The notes below the pieces were generated by a model, which saw nothing but the letters and a program-made list of their open reading frames with translations, did not search any database and was not told where the DNA came from. Position numbers and translations under genes: made by a program. From contig CAMAVI010000015.1 of NCBI GenBank assembly GCA_945861625.1, positions 1 to 58,528 of the forward strand: a stretch of 58,528 nucleotides of DNA. Direction: 5' to 3'. This document shows, one piece after another, positions 16,002 to 24,740 of this stretch. Every line of letters begins with the position of its first letter. The stretch's first letter is position 1. The DNA comes from Candidatus Sulfopaludibacter sp. SbA3 (GTDB lineage: Bacteria > Acidobacteriota > Terriglobia > Bryobacterales > Bryobacteraceae).

Positions 16002-17111
16002 TCACCGTCCGATTTCGACATCGGCGCGCAGTTCCTGCCAGTCCGGCGGGGCGATGGGACGGGCGACGCGCTCAATGGCGCTCGCCATTTCCTTGGACTG
16101 GTATGCGGCTAGATTCGGCGCCGCGAACTGAAACTTGGCGATCGGCGCTTGTCCAGCGGGCGCGCTCGCGGCACGGAGCGTCACGTAGACGGTCACGCCG
16201 GAGATGGCATTCGCGGTGTGATTCACAACCAGATACTGGATCTGGGCCTTTTGCTCGGGATCCATTTGAATGCGAAAACCGGTGACCTCAATTGCCTTCG
16301 ACAAGGGGCTCGCGGCGTTCACGGCGGGCGCAGCGGCCACCGGCGCGGCAGCGGCCACAGTGGGCATGGTTTCACCGGACGGGCGCGCCAGGAACAAAGA
16401 AACGCTATTGACTCCCGCGGCCATCATGGTGCCGATCATCATGGCGGTGGTCAGCCACCGTGGCATTCGCAGGCGCTGCTTGATCTGACCCGCGGCGGCG
16501 GGAATCGGATTGAGCGCCTGGTCCTGAAACTGGATGAGCGGCTGAATGAGCGCCGGCGCGGCCAGGCTCATCCGCGGACCACATTCGCTTTTGCGCAGGC
16601 CGGGCGCCGGCGGGGCGGGACGCAGAGGGCGCCCCTCCAGTGGATTGTAACGGGTGAGCGGGGCGAGCGCGGGTGCGGGACCCCGCTGAGGCGTGCCCGG
16701 AGGGGCCGGCCGGGAAGACTCCCATGGCGCCGGCAGCAACAGGGCTCCGAGCGGCCTTGCCATCCCGTTGGCGGGGCGGGGAATGGCCATCACCACTTTT
16801 CCGGCGGATCGCGGGCTTTCGGCGGACGGCCTTAGCTGGAGCTGCTCATGGACGGGAAGACGGAGTTGGTCCGCCAGCGGCCCTAGTTCGGCGATCAGCG
16901 CCCGCAGGGCCAAAGGAACCGCGTGCGCGCCGGCGGGAAAGCTCTGTTGCAGGGGCACGGCTTGCGCCGGAGGCTCCAGGAAGGCAGCCAGCACTCCAAG
17001 CGGATCGGGTGGTTTTCCCTCGCCGAATTGCGGCAGAAGCTCATCGTTTGTGTCTGGCGCGGCTTCCGCCGGGACTTCCGGCGGCGTTTCGCGGGGTAAT
17101 CTGCTCGCCAT
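16002..17111 (-). CDS. Proline-rich single-pass membrane protein
   Basis: A protein of 369 residues reading from ATG 17111. The first 230 residues are Pro/Ala/Leu-rich and probably disordered. A single hydrophobic segment (WLTTAMMIGTMMAAGVNSVSLF) is followed by an Ala-rich linker and a C-terminal beta domain of about 100 residues (VTGFRIQMDPEQKAQIQYLV...), resembling the DUF3426/DUF2393-type domains found after zinc ribbons. A 45-codon zinc-ribbon frame lies 14 bases upstream in another frame. In relatives these parts are often one protein, so this may be the larger half of a gene split by a frameshift. The function is unknown. Confidence 0.65.
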   Translation of the reverse strand: MASRLPRETPPEVPAEAAPDTNDELLPQFGEGKPPDPLGVLAAFLEPPAQAVPLQQSFPAGAHAVPLALRALIAELGPLADQLRLPVHEQLQLRPSAESPRSAGKVVMAIPRPANGMARPLGALLLPAPWESSRPAPPGTPQRGPAPALAPLTRYNPLEGRPLRPAPPAPGLRKSECGPRMSLAAPALIQPLIQFQDQALNPIPAAAGQIKQRLRMPRWLTTAMMIGTMMAAGVNSVSLFLARPSGETMPTVAAAAPVAAAPAVNAASPLSKAIEVTGFRIQMDPEQKAQIQYLVVNHTANAISGVTVYVTLRAASAPAGQAPIAKFQFAAPNLAAYQSKEMASAIERVARPIAPPDWQELRADVEIGR

Positions 17112-17125
17112 GGGCGCTTCGTTGT

Positions 17126-17263
17126 TCAAGAGTCGCGCTGAGGGCGCTTCCACCACCCCTCCAGCGCTGGTTCCGCTGCACCTGCGGCCGGATCGCAGAC
17201 CGGGCACTCCCGTGCAGTGGGAGCGATCTCGTGACCGCACTCCGGGCAGATCCAGTGGAACAT
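17126..17263 (-). CDS. Short zinc-ribbon peptide, possibly the split N-terminus of the downstream gene
   Basis: Forty-five codons from ATG 17263 encode MFHWICPECGHEIAPTAREC followed by PVC, giving two CxxC pairs (Cys6/Cys9 and Cys20/Cys23), a zinc-ribbon. It then ends with an acidic and aromatic stretch before TGA at 17126-17128. AAGGA is present directly before the ATG. The next ATG of the following gene is 14 bases on, in another frame, and that frame is open throughout this region. Either this is a separate tiny gene, or a base was gained or lost near 17130-17200 and the ribbon once continued into the membrane protein. Confidence 0.55.
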   Translation of the reverse strand: MFHWICPECGHEIAPTARECPVCDPAAGAAEPALEGWWKRPQRDS

Positions 17264-17382
17264 GTCCTTAATTTACACGGATGTGGCCTCGATTCCCTTC
17301 GGTGACTTACCCTAGCCGGGCAAACTCAGGAACCCTATGTACTAAAGGATTCCATCTCAGCAAAACCTTACTTTGCTAACGT

Positions 17383-17973
17383 TTAACGCCTCTGCCACCA
17401 CCAGCGGAAAGCGAAGACGAGAGCGGCCAAGCCAACCAGCATGTAGGCAATAGAGTGCATGTAGGAGTGGATCAACTCGGCCACCTGCCGCCATTCTTCG
17501 CCGATAAAGTAACCCAGAGTCAGAAATACCGCGACCCAACACAGAGCGCCGGTCCAGGCGTAGAGCACGAAGGTACGGATTTCCAGCTTGGAGGCGCCGG
17601 CGACGACGGCCGTGAAGTGGCGGACTCCCGCGATGTAATAGCCGAAAAACAGAGCCCAGTGCCCGCTGCGGTCAAACCATTTGTGGACCAGTTCGAGCTG
17701 GCGGTCGCCGATGTGAAAATAGCGCCCAAAGCGGTGGACAACTTCGATGCCGGCAGTCCGGCCGATGAGATAGCTTCCTGTAATACCGCACCAGCTTCCG
17801 CCCACGGCAGCAAGCAGAGTCCCGGCGACTCCCAATTTCCCTTGTGAAATCAAATAGCCGCAGAAAACCAGCAAGGTTTCATCTGGAACGGGCAGGCCGA
17901 TGATTCCGAGGACGAGAAGCCCGAACAGCGCCCCGTAACCATACGTCGCAACCCACGTGAAGACCGCCTCCAT
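17383..17973 (-). CDS. DedA-family inner-membrane protein
   Basis: A 196-residue member of the DedA/SNARE-associated family with about five hydrophobic segments. The N-terminal GIIGLPVPDETLLVFCGYLISQG corresponds to the reentrant loop with the conserved acidic residue. HFTAVVAGASKLEIRTF is the conserved 'R.f.p.vaG...m....F' motif, where an arginine is preserved in GVRHF. The family supports flipping of lipid carriers such as undecaprenyl phosphate and phosphatidylethanolamine. ATG 17973 is the start. It is 120 bases from the zinc-ribbon gene and 48 bases from the end of the first CpaE-like gene, all on the minus strand. Confidence 0.85.
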   Translation of the reverse strand: MEAVFTWVATYGYGALFGLLVLGIIGLPVPDETLLVFCGYLISQGKLGVAGTLLAAVGGSWCGITGSYLIGRTAGIEVVHRFGRYFHIGDRQLELVHKWFDRSGHWALFFGYYIAGVRHFTAVVAGASKLEIRTFVLYAWTGALCWVAVFLTLGYFIGEEWRQVAELIHSYMHSIAYMLVGLAALVFAFRWWWQRR

Positions 17974-18021
17974 CTTGTTCCACCTTAGCGCAATGGAGCG
18001 GGAGGCCCGATTTACGAAGCG

Positions 18022-19218
18022 TTAGTTCCGACCGCGCAGCGCGAGGGAAGGCGGAGTTGCCGCGAAGTCCAAGAATTTGCGCTCGTAGGGTTGGAGTTTG
18101 ACAGGCGCTTTCAGCGCTACCAGTTCATTCGCGAAACCTTGGAACGCCTTGCCGAACTCTGAAGTTTCCGGCAACAGGGCTCCAGTGGCAAGCGAGCGGG
18201 TGACTGCCGGATAGTCGTTGGGGAAAGTCCGGATGACGGAAACGCCCACCAGGTCTTCCACCTGCTGCTTGGAAAACATCACTTTCTTCTCCATCCGCGT
18301 CAATACCACGGAAACCCTGCTATCCAAATCCATTCGTTTCAGAAATGCTATCTTTTCGCGCGCCATATGCAGCGATGGAATCTCCGGCGTACAAACCATT
18401 AGAATTCGTTTGGATTCCTGCATTAGTTCCATCGAATATTTTTCCAAGTTGCCGGAAAGATCGAAGCACAGAGCCCCGTACTGCCGCCTCATGAACGTCA
18501 CCAGGCTGCGGATCTGTTTTGCATCGATGCGCAAATTGGGATTGAGTGGACCCGCATGTAATACGTCCATGCCTCCCTGTTTTGTGACCAACTGCGGCCA
18601 CAACATATCGTCCATGTTATGGGCGTGTTTTACTGCGTCGTACACGGAGAATTCGTTGTTCAGCTTCAGCATGAAGCGCAACATACCCGAACTCAGATCG
18701 AAGTCAGCTAATAGCACCCGCATATCTGGCATGCGCGCCAGAGCCGAGCCGGTATTGGCCGCGATGGTGGAGGTGCCCACTCCAGCCTTCGACGGTAGAA
18801 AGGCAAAAATGTGGCTGCTATCAGCGTAATCCACCGGTCGCCGGTCGAGGAGGGATTTCACATGTGACAGCGATTGAAATAGGGCTTGTTCGTCAAACGG
18901 GTCGACCAGGAACTCGCGAACACCCGCGCGCATCGATTCGTATAGGATTTGGGTATTCAACGCACTATGGAAACCGACGATCTGCGCCTGATTGGTGTCG
19001 GAATCAAACATGCGAACAATCTCTAAAGCGCTTTCGAGCGACTCAAAGCTGAGGAAGACGATTTCGGCCCCGTATGACCGCATCACCCGCGATAATTCAA
19101 CCGACGTCGGGTAGGAGTTCAGAATCTTGGGAGTGGCCACCGATTCCGTCGCTTGAAGGGCTGATACAAGGCGGCCACCTACGGCCTGATCAGGCGAAAT
19201 GACGATACTTTGGAACAC
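18022..19218 (-). CDS. cpaE: CpaE/TadZ-like pilus-assembly ATPase, copy 1
   Basis: A 398-residue protein with an N-terminal receiver-like domain (about 1-125) and a C-terminal MinD/ParA-fold domain. CpaE/TadZ proteins localise Flp/tight-adherence pilus machinery at the pole. The deviant P-loop reads LPSKAGVGTSTIAAN near 143-157: the signature lysine of SKAG remains, but the usual GK[T/S] lysine is Thr, as in TadZ-type proteins that bind nucleotide weakly. LLADFDLSSGMLRFML (about 171-186) is the switch region. It is closely similar to the protein at 19692-20879, and both start with MFQSIVI. No other flp/tad genes are in the window. Confidence 0.85.
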   Translation of the reverse strand: MFQSIVISPDQAVGGRLVSALQATESVATPKILNSYPTSVELSRVMRSYGAEIVFLSFESLESALEIVRMFDSDTNQAQIVGFHSALNTQILYESMRAGVREFLVDPFDEQALFQSLSHVKSLLDRRPVDYADSSHIFAFLPSKAGVGTSTIAANTGSALARMPDMRVLLADFDLSSGMLRFMLKLNNEFSVYDAVKHAHNMDDMLWPQLVTKQGGMDVLHAGPLNPNLRIDAKQIRSLVTFMRRQYGALCFDLSGNLEKYSMELMQESKRILMVCTPEIPSLHMAREKIAFLKRMDLDSRVSVVLTRMEKKVMFSKQQVEDLVGVSVIRTFPNDYPAVTRSLATGALLPETSEFGKAFQGFANELVALKAPVKLQPYERKFLDFAATPPSLALRGRN

Positions 19219-19276
19219 TTTATGCCTCCTGGCTCAGTTCTAGTAGTAGTACCATCGGCTGGCTGACTGTAATCCT

Positions 19277-19295
19277 CCATACCCCTAGGCTATGG
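19277..19295. promoter_or_regulatory. Inverted repeat in the divergent cpaE-1/PilZ promoter region
   Basis: CCATA and TATGG flank the centre CCCCTAGGC. The element lies in the 102-base divergent gap, 26 bases before the PilZ start. It could be an operator or a chance dyad; no known site matches. Confidence 0.35.
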
Positions 19296-19320
19296 GGCCC
19301 GATCTGCCGATGTCCTGGCC

Positions 19321-19659
19321 ATGGCCAACCAGGTTCGCAAGTCTGAACAGCGGAGACAGGCCAGGCAACCTTTGACGGGGAAGTTGCGAATCCCCTGGGA
19401 AGACGCTGAAGGAAAACAACAGGTTCGCACGGTGGAGCTGGAAGATATTTCCCGCAGTGGCATCAAGATCCGGGTTGACGTCCAGATGGCCCCACGAACC
19501 TACGTAACCGTTAACGATCGTGAAATCGGCATCATGGGGCGTGGGTCGGTCCGCTACTGCCGGTACGAACGAGGGAAGTATTCGGTGGGTCTGGAGTTTA
19601 CGGGTGGAACGGGCTGGGACCCGAATGCGCCTACCCGGCCGCAGCCGCGCTGGCAATGA
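19321..19659 (+). CDS. PilZ-domain protein (c-di-GMP receptor candidate)
   Basis: A 112-residue single-domain PilZ protein. The c-di-GMP motif is intact: QRRQARQP contains RxxxR near residues 11-15, and DISRSG near 43-48 gives the D/NxSxxG motif. GLEF follows in the final strand. Such proteins bind cyclic di-GMP and modulate motility, pili or exopolysaccharide. It sits on the opposite strand between two paralogous CpaE-like genes, so a link to pilus control is plausible. It starts at ATG 19321. Its end is 33 bases from the 3' end of the second CpaE-like gene. Confidence 0.82.
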   Translation: MANQVRKSEQRRQARQPLTGKLRIPWEDAEGKQQVRTVELEDISRSGIKIRVDVQMAPRTYVTVNDREIGIMGRGSVRYCRYERGKYSVGLEFTGGTGWDPNAPTRPQPRWQ

Positions 19660-19691
19660 CGCGCTGCCGCCAAGCGTTATCGCGACATTCC

Positions 19692-20879
19692 TTATCGCGA
19701 GATCAAAGAAGGCGCGGAACTTACAAATTCCAAAAACTTCCGGCGGGGCGAACTCTGGCGAGTGGGCACTTTCTGCTCCGCCAGCAACCCGGCAAAATCC
19801 GTAAATGCGGCGCCTAGCCCGGATGCGGCAGGCAACAGCGTGCCGTTGGTAAGGGAGCGTTGGACCGCCGGATAGTCATTGGGGAAAGTCTGGATAACGG
19901 GCGTTCCCACCATTTCCGCCACCTCCTGCTCTTGAAGGAAACTTCTCTTGTGTGTCCGGTTCAATACCACGGCGACACGGTGATCCAGGTCCAATTTCCG
20001 GAGAAAAGCCATTTTTTCGCGGGCCAGGTGCAGGGAGGGCATCTCCGGCGTGCAAACCAGCAAAATGCGCTTGGATTCCTGCATCAGTTCCAGGGAGTAC
20101 TTTTCCAGATTGCCGGAGAGATCGAAGCACAAAGCCCCGTAGTTCCGGCGCATGAACGCCACCAGGTTGCGGATCTGCGATGGTTCGATGCGCAGGTTGG
20201 GGTTGAGTGGTCCGGCATGCAGGATGTCCATGCCCTCTCGCGTTGTTACGAGCTGGGGCCACAAGTTTTCGTCCATGTTAGCGGCGTGCTCCATGGCGTC
20301 GGTCACCGAGAATTCGTTGGTGAGTTTCAGCATGAACCGCAGCATGCCGGAGCTCAAATCGAAATCCGCCAGTAGTACCCGCAGATCGGGCAATCGCGCC
20401 AGTGCCGCCGCGGCGTTGGCTGCGATGGTGGACGTACCGGCTCCCGCCTTCGAGGGCAGAAAGGAAAAGATCTGATTGGTGGCGGCGTACTCCACAGGAT
20501 GCTTCTCCAGAAGCATCCTGACATGCACCAGCGACTGCATCACGGACTTCCGGTCGAATGGTTCCGTCAAGAATTCACGTACCCCGGCGCGCATCGACTC
20601 ACGCAAGACAACCGGATCCACATCCTTTTGAAACCCGACGACTTGTACGCGAGCGGCTTCGCCATCGAGCACGCGCAGGACTTCCAGCGCGTCATCCAGC
20701 GACGTAAAACCAAGGAAAACAATTTGCGTCGCGTGCGCCCGCAGCGTGCGCGTCAAATCCACTTCATTCGGATAGGAGCGAAACGCCTTCGAGACAGCGA
20801 CATGCTCAGTGGCGTGCAGAGACTCCACCAAACGGCCGCCCATTTCCTGATCCGGGGCTATGACAATGCTCTGAAACAC
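19692..20879 (-). CDS. cpaE: CpaE/TadZ-like pilus-assembly ATPase, copy 2
   Basis: A 395-residue paralogue of the protein at 18022-19218, with the same receiver-like then MinD-like architecture and the same altered P-loop (LPSKAGAGTSTIAAN), switch aspartates (LLADFDLSSGMLRFML) and polar C-terminal. The two copies diverge most in the N-terminal receiver domain. The gene follows the MmgE/PrpD gene by 21 bases on the same strand and may be read from that operon. It could serve a second Flp pilus or another polar complex. The start is ATG 20879. Confidence 0.85.
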   Translation of the reverse strand: MFQSIVIAPDQEMGGRLVESLHATEHVAVSKAFRSYPNEVDLTRTLRAHATQIVFLGFTSLDDALEVLRVLDGEAARVQVVGFQKDVDPVVLRESMRAGVREFLTEPFDRKSVMQSLVHVRMLLEKHPVEYAATNQIFSFLPSKAGAGTSTIAANAAAALARLPDLRVLLADFDLSSGMLRFMLKLTNEFSVTDAMEHAANMDENLWPQLVTTREGMDILHAGPLNPNLRIEPSQIRNLVAFMRRNYGALCFDLSGNLEKYSLELMQESKRILLVCTPEMPSLHLAREKMAFLRKLDLDHRVAVVLNRTHKRSFLQEQEVAEMVGTPVIQTFPNDYPAVQRSLTNGTLLPAASGLGAAFTDFAGLLAEQKVPTRQSSPRRKFLEFVSSAPSLISR

Positions 20880-20900
20880 ACCGGGCCTCCTGTGAGTCCC

Positions 20901-22310
20901 TTATCGGCCGGTGCTTTGATCGTAGGAGGCGCAGAGCCGGGGCAGTATCGCGAAGTCTTCTCCGTGAACTCCGGCGAGGATCTCTTCGCAGCGCGCGGGA
21001 GCAAGCACGGGGCCTGCCAAGGCGCGGAACTTAACCACCATCTCGTCCCAGGTGAGGGGATTCGCGGGATCGCCTTTGGGGTGACGGATGAACTTTTCCA
21101 GGCGCTGCCCATTGGTGAGTTGAATATCTTTAAGCTGAATGACGACGTGGGCCGGCCATTCGCGGGGAAAGGTCTTCTCGATTTCCGCGTCGCGCGTGAG
21201 AACCACTTTACGCATGACGTCCTGGACTTCGGGGTTGTGAATCTGCTCCATCGTGAACTGATCGAGTCCCGCAGCGCCGCAAACGGCCGCCACAGCCGCG
21301 CCGAAGGGCATGGAGAACTGGGCGTCGACGACGCATTCCGGCTGATACTTCTTCTCCCGCGGATCGCACACGATGTTCCAGCCGGCTTCGAGTACGGCGG
21401 TTTCAATCCGCTCGATCTGGTTGGGCGTGATCTGGTGCTCGCGTACCAGCGCCAGGATGGCGTCAATGGGCCCTTGCATGTAACGGCAGCAGGCGTGAGG
21501 TTTGACGGCCGTGCGCAGGATTTCAAACGACTCACCCAGCCCGGCGGTGAGCCTTTCGGGTAACGGTTGGCGCGAGTAGCCATGCAGGAACCCGTCGCGG
21601 CCTTCGAGCGGGCGGCGTGGCCCAAGAAATCCCTCGGCTGCCAGCATCGCCGCTTGTATCCCATTCTGTGCAGCGAGTCCGGGATGGATTCTCTTGGTCC
21701 AGGCGCCTTCGGCCAGGAACTCCATGCTTCCGGCGGCCATGCTGCCCGAGATCCCCACGGCGTGTCTGGTTTGCTCGGCCGTCAAGCCTAGAAGTTTGGA
21801 AGCTGTGATGGCCGCACCGAAGACGCCGCAAGTCTGCGTGGGATGGAAGCCGAGGGAGTAGTGTTCGCGCGGTTGCACCGCCATGGCGATGCGCGCGCTG
21901 GCTTCGAATCCGGCGACGACGGCTGCCAGGAAATCGCCCGCGCGGATTGCAGGGTTGGCTTCCACCAGCGCGAACGCCACTGAGTACATGGTCGTGCCCA
22001 AATGAACGGACCCGCCGCTGTGCGTGTCGTCCTGTTCGACTCCATGCGAGGAAGTTCCGTTGGCGAGCGCAGCTAGAGCCGGGATGACGCGGATGGCCGT
22101 GCCTAGAATTGTGGAGTTGCCCGCCGCGCCGGTCTTCACCACCATGCGCTGAACGGCTCTCGCGGATCCCTCTGTTGATCCGCGGATCGCCACGGCCAAA
22201 TAATCCAGCAGAAAGTAACGCGCGCGATCGAGCACATCGGCCGGAAGAGCTTCCGCGCGCAAGGCGTGGAGAAAATCGACCAGCTCCTGCGTGTAAAGCC
22301 GGTCGCTCAT
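20901..22310 (-). CDS. MmgE/PrpD family dehydratase-like protein
   Basis: A 469-residue member of the MmgE/PrpD family, whose characterised members are 2-methylcitrate dehydratase and aconitate decarboxylase. The N-terminal helical domain holds GTSSHGVEQDDTHSGGSVHLGT (about 95-116), the family active-site region with Asp and His. GFHPTQTCGVFGAAITASKLLGL and the C-terminal domain containing KPHACCRYMQGPIDAIL follow. Its ATGA start overlaps the stop of the acyl-CoA dehydrogenase gene, and a CoA transferase is next upstream. The operon looks like an organic-acid or branched-chain acid degradation route through CoA thioesters; the substrate is unknown. Confidence 0.85.
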   Translation of the reverse strand: MSDRLYTQELVDFLHALRAEALPADVLDRARYFLLDYLAVAIRGSTEGSARAVQRMVVKTGAAGNSTILGTAIRVIPALAALANGTSSHGVEQDDTHSGGSVHLGTTMYSVAFALVEANPAIRAGDFLAAVVAGFEASARIAMAVQPREHYSLGFHPTQTCGVFGAAITASKLLGLTAEQTRHAVGISGSMAAGSMEFLAEGAWTKRIHPGLAAQNGIQAAMLAAEGFLGPRRPLEGRDGFLHGYSRQPLPERLTAGLGESFEILRTAVKPHACCRYMQGPIDAILALVREHQITPNQIERIETAVLEAGWNIVCDPREKKYQPECVVDAQFSMPFGAAVAAVCGAAGLDQFTMEQIHNPEVQDVMRKVVLTRDAEIEKTFPREWPAHVVIQLKDIQLTNGQRLEKFIRHPKGDPANPLTWDEMVVKFRALAGPVLAPARCEEILAGVHGEDFAILPRLCASYDQSTGR

Positions 22311-23470
22311 GATCCGTTGTCCTTGTATTTCTTTAAGAGATTGCGTGCGATGATCAGCCGCTGCAACTCATTGGTGCCGCCGCCGATCACCACCAGCGGC
22401 GCGTCGCGATAGTAGCGCTCGACGGGGAAGTCCTTGGAATAGCCGTTGCCGCCCAGGATGCGCATGGCTTCGAACGACACTTCCGCGGCGGTTTCGGTGG
22501 CGAACAGCTTGGCCATGCCGGCTTCCAGGTCGCAGCGTTCGCCACGGTCGCGCTTCTCGCAGGCGGAGTAAATCAACAGCCGCGAGGCCTCGATCTTGGT
22601 CGCCATGTCCGCCAGCTTGTTCTGGATGGTCTGGTATTCCGCGATGGGCTTGCCGAAGGTCTTTCGTCTCTGCGCGTAGCGGATGGCTTCCTCAAACGCC
22701 GCGCGTGCGATGCCCAGGCCGCGCGCCGCCACGTTGAGCCGCTCGGCTTCGAGGCCCGTCATCACTTGTTTGAATCCTTCGCCTTCGCTACCGCCAATCA
22801 GGTTCTCGGCCGGCACGGGGAAATTATCGAAATGGAGCTCGCACGTTTCCACACTCTTGTAGCCGAGCTTGTCGATGTCGCGGCTGACGGTCATGCCGGG
22901 CGCGCCCTTCTCAATGATGAAGGCACTCATACCGCGGTGCGCGGGCTTAGCCGCCGGGTCGGTCTTGGCCAGCAGGAGAAACGTATTGCCGTGGCGCGCG
23001 TTGGTGATCCACATCTTGGAGCCGTTGACGCGGTAGACATCGCCGTCGCGTAAGGCCGTGGTGCTGATGTTTTGGAGGTCCGTGCCCGCGTTCGATTCCG
23101 TCAGGCAGATTCCACCGCGCTTTTCGCCGGTCGCCAGAGTGGGAAGGAAACGCTTCTTCTGGTCTTCGGTGCCGAAACGGTCCAGTACGTCGCACATGAC
23201 CGAGTGGGTTCCCAGCACGCCGGCCAACCCCAGCCAGCCCCGGGAAAGTTCCTCGAAGATCATGGCGAAGGTAGTCGTATCCACGCCCACGCCGCCGTGC
23301 TCTTCCGGAATATTCAAGCCGAACAGGCCCATCTCTTTCATCTGCCCGACCAGCGCGTGCGGGTATTCGTTGCGGTGTTCCAGTTCGGAGGCAACGGGCA
23401 TCACTTCCTTATCCACGAATTTGCGGACGGTGCTGATGATCAGTTCCTGCTCGGCGTTCAATTTATGCAA
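22307..23470 (-). CDS. Acyl-CoA dehydrogenase
   Basis: A flavoprotein of about 387 residues that oxidises acyl-CoA to the enoyl-CoA and passes electrons to ETF. The N-terminal helix domain, the FAD-binding CLTESNAGTDLQNISTTA strand and the C-terminal RRKTFGKPIAEYQTIQNKLADM helix are present. The usual catalytic glutamate at the 'YEGT' position is Gly here (IGGGTNELQR). Instead, a Glu lies in GLEAERLNVAARG, the isovaleryl-CoA/long-chain dehydrogenase position. I place the start at TTG 23470, six bases after GGGAGA and overlapping the upstream stop; an ATG at 23509 would overlap the preceding gene by 47 bases. It lies within a CoA transferase / MmgE operon. Confidence 0.87.
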   Translation of the reverse strand: MHKLNAEQELIISTVRKFVDKEVMPVASELEHRNEYPHALVGQMKEMGLFGLNIPEEHGGVGVDTTTFAMIFEELSRGWLGLAGVLGTHSVMCDVLDRFGTEDQKKRFLPTLATGEKRGGICLTESNAGTDLQNISTTALRDGDVYRVNGSKMWITNARHGNTFLLLAKTDPAAKPAHRGMSAFIIEKGAPGMTVSRDIDKLGYKSVETCELHFDNFPVPAENLIGGSEGEGFKQVMTGLEAERLNVAARGLGIARAAFEEAIRYAQRRKTFGKPIAEYQTIQNKLADMATKIEASRLLIYSACEKRDRGERCDLEAGMAKLFATETAAEVSFEAMRILGGNGYSKDFPVERYYRDAPLVVIGGGTNELQRLIIARNLLKKYKDNGS

Positions 23471-24704
23471 CTTCGTTCTCCCTTGGACCGGCACTTGGGC
23501 TTGCGCCACAAATCTGGCTGCTCAGCAGACTGTCAATCTCGGCATCCGTAAATCCAGATTCACGCAACACATCCAGGGTGTGCTGTCCTACTTCTGGCGG
23601 CGGACCCTGAATGGCGGGTGGCGTTTCGGAAAGCGAGATGGGTAAACGCGGAAGAAGCGCGGGTTCCGCGCCAGCCAAGCCGACTTGCTCCAGTTGGTGC
23701 AAAGCCAGAACCTGGCGATCCTGCATGATCTGTTCGGGATTCTGCAGGGGGTCACAGGCCACGTCCCGCTTGTCAAACGCGTCGATCCAATATTCCGCTG
23801 GTCTCGTTCCCAGGACACCGTTGATCAGTGTGTCCAACTCTGGCGTGTTGCGCACGCGCTCGGGATTGGTTCGGAAGCGGACATCTTCGGCCCACTGCGG
23901 ATTCCCCAGCGCCTGGCACAGCCTCCGGAACGCCGCGTCGCCGGATATCCCAATCATGATGGTGCCGTCGCCGGCCCGGTAGGCGCCATAAGGAGCGAAC
24001 GCCGTGTGCTTGGAACCCTGCGGGACCGGGTTGACTCCCGCGAACTGCCGGAACAACAGGTGATACGCCATCAACATGACGCCAGTCTGGAATAAAGATG
24101 CATCCACGCGCTGGCCCTTGCCGGAGCGCTGTTTCTCCAGGAGCGCGGCCAATACGCCGAGCGCCATCCAGACTCCGGTGCCCAGATCCAGAATCGAAAC
24201 CCCGGAGCGGATGGGAGCGCCATCACCCGTTCCGGTGACGCTCATGATGCCCGTGCGCGCCTGCAGAACGGCATCGTAGCCGGGGCGCGTGTAATCGGGG
24301 CCGCCCGGCCCATAGGCCGAAAGCGACGCGTAAATGATATCCGGCTTGCGCGCGCGGACGGCCGCTTCATCGAGCCCCAACGCCGCAGCCTTGCCGCCGC
24401 GAAAGTTTTCCAGGAAGACGTGGCAGGTCGCGGCGATGCGCAGCACCGTTTCGCGTCCCTCGGCCTTTGTAATATCGACGCAGACCGAGCGCTTCCCCCG
24501 GTTCAATACCGCGAAGTAAGAGCCCCAGGAGCCGCGATGCGGACCCATGGCGCGGCCATCCTCACCGGTACCGATACGCTCGATCTTAATGATGTCAGCG
24601 CCCAGGTCGGCCAGAATCATGCTCGCCGAAGGTCCGGCGACGATGGTGCTCAGATCCAGCACGCGGACACCGGCAAGTAGTGAAGACACCCCAGACATTC
24701 CCAT
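23463..24704 (-). CDS. CaiB/BaiF (family III) CoA transferase
   Basis: A 413-residue family III CoA transferase, which moves CoA between acyl-CoA thioesters and free acids. The N-terminal half contains LLAGVRVLDLSTIVAGPSA and GADIIKIERIGTGEDGR. The catalytic aspartate is expected in GRPFDRPGY-like context, here LGTGVWMALGVLAALLEKQRSG with SILDLGTG upstream. The C-terminal segment FAPYGAYRAGDGTIMIGI is also family-typical. It heads the operon that continues, with overlapping stops and starts, into the acyl-CoA dehydrogenase and MmgE/PrpD genes. It starts at ATG 24704. Confidence 0.85.
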   Translation of the reverse strand: MGMSGVSSLLAGVRVLDLSTIVAGPSASMILADLGADIIKIERIGTGEDGRAMGPHRGSWGSYFAVLNRGKRSVCVDITKAEGRETVLRIAATCHVFLENFRGGKAAALGLDEAAVRARKPDIIYASLSAYGPGGPDYTRPGYDAVLQARTGIMSVTGTGDGAPIRSGVSILDLGTGVWMALGVLAALLEKQRSGKGQRVDASLFQTGVMLMAYHLLFRQFAGVNPVPQGSKHTAFAPYGAYRAGDGTIMIGISGDAAFRRLCQALGNPQWAEDVRFRTNPERVRNTPELDTLINGVLGTRPAEYWIDAFDKRDVACDPLQNPEQIMQDRQVLALHQLEQVGLAGAEPALLPRLPISLSETPPAIQGPPPEVGQHTLDVLRESGFTDAEIDSLLSSQICGASPSAGPRENEVA

Positions 24705-24740
24705 CAGAATGTATAGGATAACGTTTCTGGCCTGCGGAGT

